Shown: positions 25,195-32,983, numbered from the stretch's first letter. The stretch is DNA of 64,000 nucleotides from DATMNI01 sp035570275 (GCA_035570275.1 DATMNI010000467.1:62001-126000), one strand, 5' to 3'. The notes: generated from the sequence alone by a model not told the origin. Translations and numbers: made by a program.

Positions 25195-26505
25195 TCATGA
25201 CACAGCCGCCAGTGCGCTTTGCAGTTCCGGCAATTCAATCTGTATGCGGGTGCCGTTACCCGGCTGACTGTCGATCCACATGCGGTACTCGTTCCCAAAC
25301 AGCACCTGCAGGCGCTCGTGTACGTTGCTGACGCCGATGCCCTGATGGAGCAGCGTAGCCAGTTTGGTCTCCGGTATGCCGACCCCGTCATCCTCCACCA
25401 GCAAATGCAGCCTGGGCCCGGCGCGGCTGGTCCGTATGCGGATAATGCCTCCCTCCACCTTGCTGCTCAAACCGTGCTTGATCGAATTTTCTACCAGCGG
25501 CTGCAACAGCATGCTTGGCACGAGCATGTCCAGTGTATCTTCGGCGACGTCCTTTTCGAAGCGCAGTTTGTCGCCGAAGCGGACCACCTCAATGGCCAGG
25601 TAATCCTCGATGAAACTCAGTTCGTCGCGGAGGGTGCTGAAGTTTTCGTGTTTACGCAGCAGCCGGCGGAGCACCTTGGAAAGCCGCACCACCATCACCC
25701 GCGCCTGGTTGGGATCGGTGCGGATCAACGAGGAAACCGAATTCAGCGTGTTGAACAGAAAGTGCGGATTGATCTGGCTGGTCAGGGCCGCCAGGCGGGC
25801 TTCCACCAGCAGCCGCGCCTGTTCTTCCAGTTTCTTCTCGTTGCGCGTGTTGTTCCAGATTTTCAGCGGGATGGCGACGGCGAACAGCGTGGTGGCATAA
25901 ATCGCGATTACCATCGGCACCTGGGGATGCGGCCCGGCAGGCTGAAGGTAGAAAACCTCCTTTCGGGAGTTGAATAATTCACCCATGGTCGTCCGCAGGA
26001 ATTCGGCAACCAGCACCACCGCGATGAAGACCAGGTGAAAGGAAGTTGTACGATAGTCGCGCTCCCGGAAGAAGCGGTAGATGCTCAGGTCGGGGGCAGG
26101 CGAAAACCTCCAGATCTCCTCGGAATCGGGGGCAAAGTCGCGCAGCAATCCGCCCAGCACGCCGACGCCCGCCAGCAGCGGCATGGTCAGGTGTTCGTGG
26201 CCGAACATGGCAGGCACGGATATTAGCACTCCGGAGCACAGGCCGGTTACGTACCCGCCCAGAATTCCCGCGAGCAGGCTGCCTTCCAGACCCAGGTCAG
26301 CCGCGGGGTAGTCTCCGGTGAACACCCGGATGGCCACGCCGGCGCCGAAAGCGCTGGACAGCCAGAACGAAAGCGCGGCCCGCTGGTGGAGCGTTCGCGT
26401 CTCCCGCATCAGCATGGATTTGAAGCTGTTCGATCTTGCCAGCAGGCTCGCGATCGAGGCCATGGCGGCAAGCTTCACCAGCAGCGGAAAGTAGCTGTCG
26501 AGCAT
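25195..26505 (-). CDS. LytS/YehU-type sensor histidine kinase
   Basis: A 436-residue membrane kinase. The first half has five to six hydrophobic segments of the 5TMR-LYT type. The HisKA-like region carries SQINPHFLFNTLNSVSSLI, the phospho-acceptor motif of this family, followed by LVENSIKHGL (N box) and DDGVGIPE/GIGVSNVHERL (G boxes). A LytTR-type regulator would be the usual partner, but none is adjacent. The divergent ribA gene shares the short 52-bp upstream gap. Confidence 0.88.
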   Translation of the reverse strand: MLDSYFPLLVKLAAMASIASLLARSNSFKSMLMRETRTLHQRAALSFWLSSAFGAGVAIRVFTGDYPAADLGLEGSLLAGILGGYVTGLCSGVLISVPAMFGHEHLTMPLLAGVGVLGGLLRDFAPDSEEIWRFSPAPDLSIYRFFRERDYRTTSFHLVFIAVVLVAEFLRTTMGELFNSRKEVFYLQPAGPHPQVPMVIAIYATTLFAVAIPLKIWNNTRNEKKLEEQARLLVEARLAALTSQINPHFLFNTLNSVSSLIRTDPNQARVMVVRLSKVLRRLLRKHENFSTLRDELSFIEDYLAIEVVRFGDKLRFEKDVAEDTLDMLVPSMLLQPLVENSIKHGLSSKVEGGIIRIRTSRAGPRLHLLVEDDGVGIPETKLATLLHQGIGVSNVHERLQVLFGNEYRMWIDSQPGNGTRIQIELPELQSALAAVS

Positions 26506-26557
26506 TTGGTGCTGGAAGCCATTATAATAGAAGCACTAAGGTTCCTAATAGTTGAGC

Positions 26558-27172
26558 ATGAACAACGCCCCCGCGCTGCAGCTTGTCAAGGTGGCTGAAG
26601 CGGACTTTCCAAGCGAATTCGGCTACTTCCGGATCTACGGTTTTCAGGCCCGCTCCGCCATGCGGGTGGAGGAGGCCGTGGCGCTGAAAATGGGAGATTT
26701 GGCCGGTACTCCGCCGCTGGTCCGGATCCACTCCCAGTGTCTGACCGGCGACGTTTTCCACAGCCTGCGCTGCGATTGCCGGGCGCAACTGGAGTTGGCG
26801 CTGAACATGATCGCCAAGGAAGGCCGCGGTTTGTTGATCTACGAACATCAGGAGGGGCGTGGAATCGGCCTGCTGAACAAACTGCGCGCCTACGAACTGC
26901 AGGATCACGGCGCCGATACCGTCGAAGCCAATGAGCGCCTGGGTTTCGATTCCGATCTGCGCCACTACGAGATTCCGGGCGCCGTTCTCCAGTATTTTAG
27001 ACTGCAGGCGATCCGCCTGATGTCCAACAATCCTGAAAAGGTGGAAGCCGTGGAAAACGCCGGCGTCAAGGTTGTGGAACGCGTCCCGTGTCTGGCCGAC
27101 GTGCTGGAAACCCGCGAAGTCTACCTCCGCACCAAGCGTGAGAAGATGGGCCACCTGCTGGAAGATTTTTAG
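26558..27172 (+). CDS. ribA: GTP cyclohydrolase II
   Basis: A 204-residue enzyme that opens GTP to the first pyrimidine precursor of riboflavin. The zinc cysteines are in SQCLTGDVFHSLRCDCRAQ. HQEGRGIGLLNKLRAYELQD and DTVEANERLGF are the GTP-binding segments, and RLMSNNPEKV is the C-terminal signature. The DHBP synthase domain (RibB), often fused in front, is absent. The start ATG at 26558 is preferred over a TTG two codons upstream. A TATAAT box lies at 26523-26528. Confidence 0.93.
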   Translation: MNNAPALQLVKVAEADFPSEFGYFRIYGFQARSAMRVEEAVALKMGDLAGTPPLVRIHSQCLTGDVFHSLRCDCRAQLELALNMIAKEGRGLLIYEHQEGRGIGLLNKLRAYELQDHGADTVEANERLGFDSDLRHYEIPGAVLQYFRLQAIRLMSNNPEKVEAVENAGVKVVERVPCLADVLETREVYLRTKREKMGHLLEDF

Positions 27173-27176
27173 CGTT

Positions 27177-27262
27177 GTGGGGCAGGTTGCTAACCAAGGT
27201 TGCTGACCAGGTTGCTAACCTGCGGCGGATTGGCAATCCGCCTCCTCCGGGCCGGATTGTTA
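27177..27262. repeat. Composite GTGGGG/GGCGGATT palindromic repeat
   Basis: It begins GTGGGGCAGGTTGCTAACC, followed by partial CAGGTTGCTAACCTG and GGCGGATTGGCAATCCGCC palindromes, and ends at GGATTGTTAATTCGCC. The last unit supplies the TAA stop of the small minus-strand gene at 27260. Confidence 0.7.
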
Positions 27263-27436
27263 ATTCGCCTTTTCCTCTTCGATGCGTGTGAGGCGTCGGT
27301 CATGAATCTCGGCGATGCGCGCCAGGGCGCGAATGTTCTCGGCGTCCACCTGCACGTCGTGAGTCAGTAGTTCGATAGTCTGGGTGAGCGCTTCGTGCCG
27401 CCCGGTAAGGCGTTCCAGGCGTTCGTCGATGGTCAT
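27260..27436 (-). CDS. Small coiled-coil protein
   Basis: A 58-residue frame from the ATG at 27436. It reads MTIDERLERLTGRHEAL, then THDVQVDAENIRAL, and ends RLTRIEEEKAN. The heptad pattern of Leu and Ile and the charged flanks indicate a coiled coil. Third-codon GC is high, as in neighbouring genes, and the protein-like sequence is uninterrupted. I recall similar short proteins in acidobacterial genomes but cannot name a function. Its stop codon lies inside a dispersed repeat. Confidence 0.65.
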   Translation of the reverse strand: MTIDERLERLTGRHEALTQTIELLTHDVQVDAENIRALARIAEIHDRRLTRIEEEKAN

Positions 27437-27587
27437 GGCCGGTGACGCTTCTTCATCTTACCGCACCCGGAGAAGCCGGACTTTGACTGCCGTTGGCCCG
27501 CCTTTTTGAGGGATATTGTAAACATTGAAGACCCGAATATCTTGATATCGGCTATAATCAAGACGACGCTCGAAAGGGGCGCCGCTT

Positions 27588-28073
27588 ATGATCTGGATAG
27601 TACTTCTGATGGCGCAGGCCGCCGTTCCGTCGCAGACCGACCGGGGCCAGGCGGTCTTCATGGATTCTCAAAAAGGCTGTGTTACCTGTCACGCGTTGAA
27701 AGGCCAGGGCACGGCGGTCGGGCCGGACCTTACGGGGATCGGCCGGCTGGCTCCAGCGGCGATTGCGATGGGGGTGCGCTCCACCGCCACTCAATACGTG
27801 CAGAATGTGACGCTGAAATCCGGGCAGTTTTTCCCGGCGATGCCCGGCAAGAAGGACGAAAAGGGACTTTCGCTTTATGACCTTTCCAAAATGCCTCCGG
27901 AACTGCAGGTGGTACCGCAGTCCGACATCGCGTCCATGTCCGGCAGTGATAAATGGAGGCACCCGCCGGCTTCCGGCAAACTGACGGACCAGGAAATCGC
28001 CGATGTGATCGCGTACGTCCGCTACGCGGCTACCGGGACGAAGAAGGCAGTGGACCCGGGGGAAGTAAAGTAA
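27588..28073 (+). CDS. Exported c-type cytochrome
   Basis: A 161-residue protein with a short signal segment (MIWIVLLMAQAAV) and one haem-binding motif, CVTCH, about residue 31. It continues LKGQGTAVGPDLTGIGR, typical of cytochrome c oxidase- or dehydrogenase-linked small cytochromes. The axial Met may be the one in FFPAMPGKKDE. The C-terminal helix LTDQEIADVIAYVRYA is characteristic. It acts in the periplasm as an electron carrier. The partner enzyme is unknown. Confidence 0.88.
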   Translation: MIWIVLLMAQAAVPSQTDRGQAVFMDSQKGCVTCHALKGQGTAVGPDLTGIGRLAPAAIAMGVRSTATQYVQNVTLKSGQFFPAMPGKKDEKGLSLYDLSKMPPELQVVPQSDIASMSGSDKWRHPPASGKLTDQEIADVIAYVRYAATGTKKAVDPGEVK

Positions 28074-28106
28074 AGTAGGTAAGAAACACAGGCAAGAATG
28101 CCCGTG

Positions 28107-28697
28107 TTACCGCAAACGCCCGATCTCGTAAACGAAGATGGTGTGGTCCATGCTGCCGGCTTTGACATGGGCCACCTCCACTGGTACCCATCCGCGGACC
28201 GGAAATTCGTTCGAGACCACGCGCGACCCCGGTTTCAGGTGCTTTTCCAGATTGGGCTTCAGCCGTTCGTTGGAAAGTGTAGTGAAGAACATGGTCACCA
28301 CGTTGGCTGGGCTTACGTCCACCCGCAACGCGCTGCCCTCCACCATGCGGACGCGGTCCGCCAGGCCCAGTGACGCAATGCGCTGCTGAGTCTTGCGGCA
28401 CAGATCCGGCAGCAGTTCCACTCCAACACCCGTGGCGCCGAATTTTTGTGCCGCCATGATGATCACGCGTCCATCGCCGCTGCCCAGATCGTAGACCACG
28501 TCACCCGGCTTCACGCGGCCCGCCTGCAGCATTCTCTCGACGACGGCTTCGGGAGTGGGAATATAAGGGGCAAGGTTCTCGGCTCCCCCAAACTGTTGGG
28601 TAAAACCGGGAATCGCGGCGGACACGAAGCAGAGGACACTTGACGCGACCCACCGGCCGCTCGACAAAACCCGCATAGCAGTTGACGGAACCCGCAT
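28107..28697 (-). CDS. SAM-dependent methyltransferase with an N-terminal signal-like segment
   Basis: A 196-residue protein with a class I methyltransferase core: VVYDLGSGDGRVIIMAAQKFG (motif I), VGVELLPDLCRKTQQRI, and FFTTLSNERLKPNLEKHLKPGSRVVSNEF. It precedes the fold with SSVLCFVSAAIPGFTQQFGG, which looks like a signal peptide. SAM is cytoplasmic, so secretion would be odd. The segment may instead anchor the enzyme at the membrane. Downstream starts at internal Met codons would remove only part of it. Confidence 0.8.
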   Translation of the reverse strand: MRVPSTAMRVLSSGRWVASSVLCFVSAAIPGFTQQFGGAENLAPYIPTPEAVVERMLQAGRVKPGDVVYDLGSGDGRVIIMAAQKFGATGVGVELLPDLCRKTQQRIASLGLADRVRMVEGSALRVDVSPANVVTMFFTTLSNERLKPNLEKHLKPGSRVVSNEFPVRGWVPVEVAHVKAGSMDHTIFVYEIGRLR

Positions 28698-28700
28698 GAG

Positions 28701-30017
28701 CTACTGGGCCACCGACGGGTTGGCGCCGGCGGTTCTCCCGAACTTTGATTTTACAATACGGCCGATGATTTCGCTCCAGGCATAAAACAGGTCGCGAGGC
28801 CGGCTGATCGTATATTCCGCCCCCTTGAGGTAGCGCACGGCGTTGCCGATGGCGTCACGCCACGGATTGGCCTGCGGGTTCAGGTTGTAATTCATGTAGA
28901 ATACGGGGTATTTCACGTTGTCGCCAAGTTGTTTGAAGGTATCGGGCGGCAGGGCGTTATCCAGCATCACCTTGGGGCCGGCAATAATCACCGCATCCGG
29001 ATGTTCCCGATCCTCCTTCATCTCCTGAGTGATGAAATTGGTCAGGAACTCGGTATCGCCGTGCTTCTGGGTGAGGCGTTTGAGGTCCACGGTGCCCAGG
29101 TTCAGCCCACGCAACGCCTTGCCGAGAGCCGGAAAATCGATCTGGGAAGCGGCTTCCTGGCGATAGATGACTCGCTGCTCCTGCATATTAAAAGCCACAA
29201 TCGAAAACTTGTTGATGCGCGGCTCGCGCGCAATGTTGCGCAGTATGGAGACCAGGGCCGCCGTATCGAAGGGCTGCAGGGTGGCCGAATATGAGTCCTG
29301 GGGCGCGAAATTGACCATCACTTTCACGTTCAGCGGATCTTCACCCTGGGCGCGTGAAACCGGAGGCTCCTGTTTGAAAGGTTCGGTATCGGCAGGTTGG
29401 ACGGCATCGGCCAGGATATCCAGCGCGATCTGCTTGTCCTTGGCTGGCAGCGTTGCCTCCAGGTCCCAATTGGACGAGCAGATTCGTTCCGCCCGGTCGC
29501 GCATCAACCAGTCCACGTGGTACTTTCCTTCGCCCAAATCGAACATTCCGGTCAGCAGGGCATTGCCGCCGGCATCGGAATCGATCACGGGAACCGGGAA
29601 ATGTTGCGAGAAGTAAACTGGTTCGTCCGGGTGATGTTCGGGATTGACCCGGAAGACCATGGTCAACTGGTTGTCGGCCCCGGCGAGATCCTTCAGAGGG
29701 ATGCTGATATCGTACCCGGCATGGAACCTGAGGTCGAAACCCAGCACGGGCTTGATCGGTGTGGCGGTACAAGGAATGTCCTTCCGAACCTCCTGCGCCT
29801 CCAGAATGGCGGCGTCCGAGGTGAACAGGCGCACCATGCCCCCTGGCCCCGAAACCGGCATCAGGCTCTGGCTGGAGGCAGCCGAACCGAACAACAGCGA
29901 ATACGCGAGGAAATCCGCCAACCTTCCTCGTCCCCGACCGATGACTAATCCGGGTCCCATCGCCATCGCTACTGAGCACCTGCGATACCAGAATTCCCAT
30001 CCATTCGTGGGAATCAC
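28701..30017 (-). CDS. Exported VWA-related acidobacterial protein
   Basis: A 438-residue protein. The best start may be an internal ATG at 29966, which gives MAMGPGLVIGRGRGRL followed by a hydrophobic LADFLAYSLLFGSAAS signal. The second half (about residues 240-400) has a von Willebrand-like order, VMVNFAPQD then ALVSILRNIAREPRINKFSIVAFNMQEQRVIY and AVIIAGPKVMLD, without a full MIDAS motif. It is of the acidobacterial VWFA-related secreted type. Its role is unknown. Confidence 0.6.
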   Translation of the reverse strand: MIPTNGWEFWYRRCSVAMAMGPGLVIGRGRGRLADFLAYSLLFGSAASSQSLMPVSGPGGMVRLFTSDAAILEAQEVRKDIPCTATPIKPVLGFDLRFHAGYDISIPLKDLAGADNQLTMVFRVNPEHHPDEPVYFSQHFPVPVIDSDAGGNALLTGMFDLGEGKYHVDWLMRDRAERICSSNWDLEATLPAKDKQIALDILADAVQPADTEPFKQEPPVSRAQGEDPLNVKVMVNFAPQDSYSATLQPFDTAALVSILRNIAREPRINKFSIVAFNMQEQRVIYRQEAASQIDFPALGKALRGLNLGTVDLKRLTQKHGDTEFLTNFITQEMKEDREHPDAVIIAGPKVMLDNALPPDTFKQLGDNVKYPVFYMNYNLNPQANPWRDAIGNAVRYLKGAEYTISRPRDLFYAWSEIIGRIVKSKFGRTAGANPSVAQ

Positions 30018-30180
30018 TTGATAACGTATTATGGCGCAAATTTCGAAAGGCGCAACAGCAAAAGGTAATTCTCACGAAAAAAGTACCGTCGATACGGGTT
30101 ATATCTTGCATGTCTCCGAATGGAGCGCTGGAAGCCGGGTAGAATTAAAGGCGAGGCAACGCCGTTGCCCGGAAACCGCG

Positions 30181-30852
30181 ATGTTTGGCATGGGCCGCAC
30201 CAAGAACCAGCAAGACAACCAGGGTGACGCCATCCCGTCGCCTCTCCAGATTCCGTCCGACGTGATCGTCAGCCCGGACACGCGGCGCAGCGCAAGAACC
30301 CCTCCGGGCCAATCCCGTACCAGGAAATGGCCGGTGCTGGACGCCAGTGGACCTCCGGCCATCGATCTGGCAGCCTGGCGCTTCCGGTTTGGCGGGCTCG
30401 TTGAGAAACCGGTGGAGTGGGATTGGAGAGAATTCCAGCTCCTGCCCAGGGCCAAGGTTTTCTCCGACTTCCATTGTGTCACGCGATGGTCCCGGCTCGG
30501 CAACCTCTGGGAAGGAGTCACCACTCGCCAGTTGGTGCAACTCGCAGGTGGCGCCAAACCAGAGGCGCACTTTGCCACGGTCCGTGGGTACGACCGTGGT
30601 TGGACCACCAACCTGCCGTTGGAAGACTTCCTCGCCGAAGACGCGCTGGTGGCGTTCCTCCACGACGGTGAGGCGATATCAATCGAACACGGCGGCCCCG
30701 CGCGGCTGGTGGTGCCGAGGCTGTACGCCTGGAAGAGCGCGAAATGGGTTGCCGGCGTGGATCTCACCGAAAAGGACCGGCCAGGTTTCTGGGAAGCCAA
30801 CGGCTACCACATGCGCGGCGACCCCTGGGAGGAGCAACGTTACGGGTGGTAG
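30181..30852 (+). CDS. Molybdopterin-dependent oxidoreductase, sulfite-oxidase fold
   Basis: A 223-residue protein from the ATG at 30181. The DWREFQLLPRAKVFSDFHCVTRWS segment places the molybdenum-ligating Cys in FHCVT. RVVP-like and GWTTNLPLEDF segments, WVAGVDLTEKDRPGFWE and YHMRGDPW match the SUOX/YedY-like catalytic domain. No Tat or other signal peptide is present, unlike YedY, so a cytosolic or orphan enzyme is suggested. No haem-binding partner gene is adjacent. Confidence 0.85.
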   Translation: MFGMGRTKNQQDNQGDAIPSPLQIPSDVIVSPDTRRSARTPPGQSRTRKWPVLDASGPPAIDLAAWRFRFGGLVEKPVEWDWREFQLLPRAKVFSDFHCVTRWSRLGNLWEGVTTRQLVQLAGGAKPEAHFATVRGYDRGWTTNLPLEDFLAEDALVAFLHDGEAISIEHGGPARLVVPRLYAWKSAKWVAGVDLTEKDRPGFWEANGYHMRGDPWEEQRYGW

Positions 30853-30949
30853 TAGTCAGTCGTCAGTCGTCAGTCGTCAGTTTGAACCCGGCGCACCCGC
30901 CGGAGGCGCTGGTTTACTGAAAACTGACAACTGAAAAACTGACAACTAA
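30853..30949. repeat. TCAGTCG-family imperfect palindrome, copy 3
   Basis: AGTCAGTCGTCAGTCGTCAG on the left faces CTGACAACTGAAAAACTGACAA on the right around GCGCACCCGCCGGAGGCGC. It sits between the convergent SUOX-fold gene and the 148-residue unknown gene. The arms use TCAGT rather than TCAGC. Confidence 0.75.
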
Positions 30950-31392
30950 TGTGCCCCGGCTACCCGGTGTTTCACCCGGTGGCGCGCCACGTAGTTCGCA
31001 TCCGGAGGCAGAGCCGCAAACTGGCTTTCCGGCTGAATCTCATCGGGCATGATCTCTTCCAGCATGCTGGTGACTTGCAGACTGGCTGGATCGAAGCCGC
31101 GGGATTGCAGTCCGGCGGACACTTCGTCCAACTGGCTGCCGTAGGCCGGAAACTCCACCAGGGTGGTGGCCTCGGTTTCCTCCCGGCCGTCCGGATACAC
31201 GTACACGATGGCGGCATCGTGGTAGATCTGGGGATTGACAGGGAAACTGACTTGCGCCAGGGTTTCCAGCAGAGACTCCAGATATCTAGGGTCTACGTTA
31301 ATCGATACCGAAATCAGATCGCCTTCGCGGCCCGAAAGCGCGGGGCTCGACAACGAAGTAGTGGTGGCCGATGTTTTGGGCCAGACGCTCAT
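30946..31392 (-). CDS. Unknown 148-residue protein with ACT-like region, preceded by a candidate attenuator
   Basis: The start is the ATG at 31392 (MSVWPKTSATTT), with GGAGG seven bases upstream. Residues 30-130 (SINVDPRYLESLLETLAQVSFPVNPQIYHDAA; TLVEFPAYGSQLDEVSAGLQSRGFD) read like a beta-alpha-beta ligand-binding domain of ACT type, but I cannot assign a family. A Pro/Glu-rich segment follows. No catalytic residues are recognised. The upstream leader (31435-31555) carries a terminator and a pseudoknot-like fold, which suggests ligand-controlled transcription. Confidence 0.65.
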   Translation of the reverse strand: MSVWPKTSATTTSLSSPALSGREGDLISVSINVDPRYLESLLETLAQVSFPVNPQIYHDAAIVYVYPDGREETEATTLVEFPAYGSQLDEVSAGLQSRGFDPASLQVTSMLEEIMPDEIQPESQFAALPPDANYVARHRVKHRVAGAH

Positions 31393-31434
31393 ACAAACCT
31401 CCAGCATCCGGCGAAGGGGGCCTGCTCCGGGAAC

Positions 31435-31464
31435 AAAAAACCCTGGAGCCGAAAGGCGCCAGGG
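31435..31464 (-). terminator. Intrinsic terminator in the leader of the 148-residue gene
   Basis: On the minus strand CCCTGGCGCC-TTTC-GGCTCCAGGG folds into a stem with one C/T mismatch, followed by TTTTTT (31440-31435). It ends about 43 nt upstream of the ATG at 31392, in the position of an attenuator. Confidence 0.8.
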
Positions 31465-31485
31465 TAAAAATGTTCTCGAACAGAC

Positions 31486-31560
31486 CGACTCGCCTTTAGC
31501 ACTTTTTTTCGTGGTTGCAATTAGCTGGGCTCAAAGAACCCTAAATCAATCCACGTCTAG
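31486..31560 (-). promoter_or_regulatory. Candidate riboswitch aptamer (SAM-II-like pseudoknot)
   Basis: On the minus strand a stem P1 forms between CGTGG (31555-31551) and CCACG (31514-31510). The loop holds GATTTA (31547-31542), a 6-bp hairpin GGGTTC/GAGCCC (31541-31527), and TTGCAA (31520-31515) just before the second arm. An A-rich linker and GCTAAAGG (31500-31493) follow. This order (GAUUUA, UUGCAA, P1, A-rich, GCUAAA) recalls SAM-II from memory. The inserted hairpin is unlike the reference. AAAGGCG (31497-31491) pairs perfectly with CGCCTTT (31458-31452) in the terminator. Confidence 0.4.
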
Positions 31561-31854
31561 CTTCAGCGTATCACCCAGTACCGTGCCGAGGCAACGATTT
31601 TAATGTTGCAGGTTTCGGTATCACGTTACGCGTTCGGCACGAGGACCGGACAGGCGTGGATCCTACGGATTCCCGGTTAGTTGAACGAGGCGGCACCGCA
31701 CCTGCGACGCTCCGAAAAACTCGTCGGCGACGCCTTGCCGGCGTCGCTGCTGAAATTGGCCCCGACCTTCAGTCCATATGTAATTAATAGTACAATAGAA
31801 GACTTTCGACTGAAAACCTATGAACAGGGCAGCCAACCTGGAAAGGTGAGTATC

Positions 31855-32120
31855 CGATGATGAACCTGCTAGCTGTAGCGGTTTGATAGCTCTCGGACTG
31901 GTTCTCGTGCTCCTGCACCTGCAGTGGCAGAGGCCATCGGAGGTCTTAGACGGGGACACAGACCTCACACCCGTTCCCAACAGCCTTTCGGCGGTGCAGC
32001 GGGCAATATAGCAGGTCGATCGATCAGTCCGCGACGAGATTACGCGAAGCCGACTGGACCAGGCGAACCATTTGCAGGCGTTGCGAGTTGAGGTGATGAC
32101 CGCTTTTGACCGGCATCGGC
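31855..32120 (+). pseudogene. Remnant of an RmuC-like gene (N-terminal part)
   Basis: A broken frame reads MMNLLAVAV, then after a +1 shift near 31884 GLIALGLVLVLLHLQWQ, like a membrane anchor. After an in-frame TAG it continues QVDRSVRDEITRSRLDQANH and ALRVEVMTAFDRHRR, like the RmuC coiled coil. At least one shift and one stop interrupt it, and no nuclease domain follows. Identification rests on pattern only. Confidence 0.35.
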
Positions 32121-32329
32121 GAATCCGACAAGCTTCGAATCGATCGAGGCCGCACAGCCTCGGGACTACGAGATTGAGGATGTCATGGTGCTGATTGGCT
32201 TGGGCGAGCAGGACTAACCGCCGGGCCGGGACAACCGGCATGCCGGATTCATGTTGCAGCACGCCGTCGCCTTTGAGTTGCGGCAGGCTGCGGGGAGTGA
32301 TAGGCTCAAAACACACTGGAGGTAACTCA

Positions 32330-32872
32330 ATGAAGATGCTGTCGTTGGCGCTGGCCGGTGCACTGTTGCCGGCCGGCTTGTTCGCCCAGGCGATCCAACC
32401 GCCTCACACCAGCCTCAAAGTTGGTGACATGGCGCCCGACTTCACCCTGACCGCCACCACGGGCGGCAAGGTGACGCTCGCCGATTTTCGCGGCAAGAAC
32501 ACCGTGGTGCTGGCGTTCTTCCCGGCCGCTTTCACCGGTGGCTGAACCAAAGAAATAACCGCATACCAGGCTGGTATTGCAAAATTCGATGCAGCGGACA
32601 CCAAGGTTTTTGGAATTAGTACCGACAACACCCCTTCCCAGAAAGAGTTTGCCACTAAAGTAGGCGCGTCCTTCCCCCTGCTCAGCGATTTCAACAAGCG
32701 TGAAGTGTCGGCAGCCTATGGCGTGCTGATCCAGTCCGCCGGGATGGCTAACCGCTCCACCTTCGTGGTGGACAAGGAAGGGAAGATTGCGTACATCGAG
32801 GAGGGAAATACGGCCATCGATCCGACCGGAGCGGAAACCGCTTGTAGCCGGACGGCACACAAGGAGAAGTAG
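32330..32872 (+). CDS. Exported selenoprotein peroxiredoxin (UGA-encoded Sec72)
   Basis: A 180-residue peroxiredoxin if TGA at 32543-32545 (codon 72) is read as selenocysteine. The ATG follows GGAGG (32318-32322), and residues 1-20 form a signal peptide ending GLFAQA. The order is VGDMAPDFTLTATTGGKVTLADF, then VLAFFPAAFTGG-U-TKEITAY, where other AhpC/TSA proteins have the peroxidatic Cys. The frame continues through VFGISTDNT, FPLLSDFNKREVSAAYGV and NRSTFVVDKEGKIAYIEEG to TAG. A C-terminal Cys (ETACSRT) may be the resolving residue. It would reduce periplasmic peroxides. No frameshift or other stop is present. Confidence 0.8.
32561..32580 (+). promoter_or_regulatory. Candidate bacterial SECIS hairpin
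   Basis: The RNA GC-AUACC-AGGCU-GGUAU-U-GC folds into a 5-bp stem plus two G-C pairs with one bulged U. The 5-nt apical loop has G at its second position. The loop begins 22 nt after the UGA, within the spacing (about 16-37 nt) that bacterial SECIS elements use. The hairpin lies inside the coding region, as in other bacterial selenoprotein genes. Confidence 0.65.
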
Positions 32873-32877
32873 GGGAA

Positions 32878-32978
32878 GAAGCTATCAGCTTTCAGCGATC
32901 AGCTTTCAGCTAGTACCAACTGCGCCTTCGGCGCGCGCGGGTTTAGCTGACGGCTGATAGCTGACCGCTGAAAGCTTG
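32878..32978. repeat. TCAGC-family imperfect palindrome, copy 4
   Basis: GCTATCAGCTTTCAGCGATC on the left faces GCTGACGGCTGATAGCTGAC on the right around TGCGCCTTCGGCGCG. It lies between the convergent peroxiredoxin and zinc-ribbon genes and may terminate both. Confidence 0.8.
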
Positions 32979-32983
32979 TTGCC

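Larger units (their letters stand above)
31393..32329. other. Leader and degenerate region between the unknown gene and the peroxiredoxin
   Basis: Besides the leader (31435-31560) and the RmuC-like remnant (31855-32120), no intact gene is present in these 937 bases. Around 32160-32300 the minus strand has an open stretch with a possible LPQLKGDGVLQHESGMP segment, which I cannot assign. AT content is higher than in surrounding coding DNA at 31750-31830, consistent with decayed or non-coding sequence. Confidence 0.5.

Noticed and set aside
27525..27558. Sigma-70 promoter before the cytochrome c gene (TTGAAG...TATAAT)
   Set aside because: The spacing between the boxes is 22 bp, too long, so only the -10-like TATAAT is notable.
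32330..32545. Truncated 71-residue peroxiredoxin ending at TGA
   Set aside because: Homology continues without a shift for 108 codons, the TGA replaces the catalytic Cys and a SECIS-like hairpin follows. Readthrough as Sec is the better explanation.
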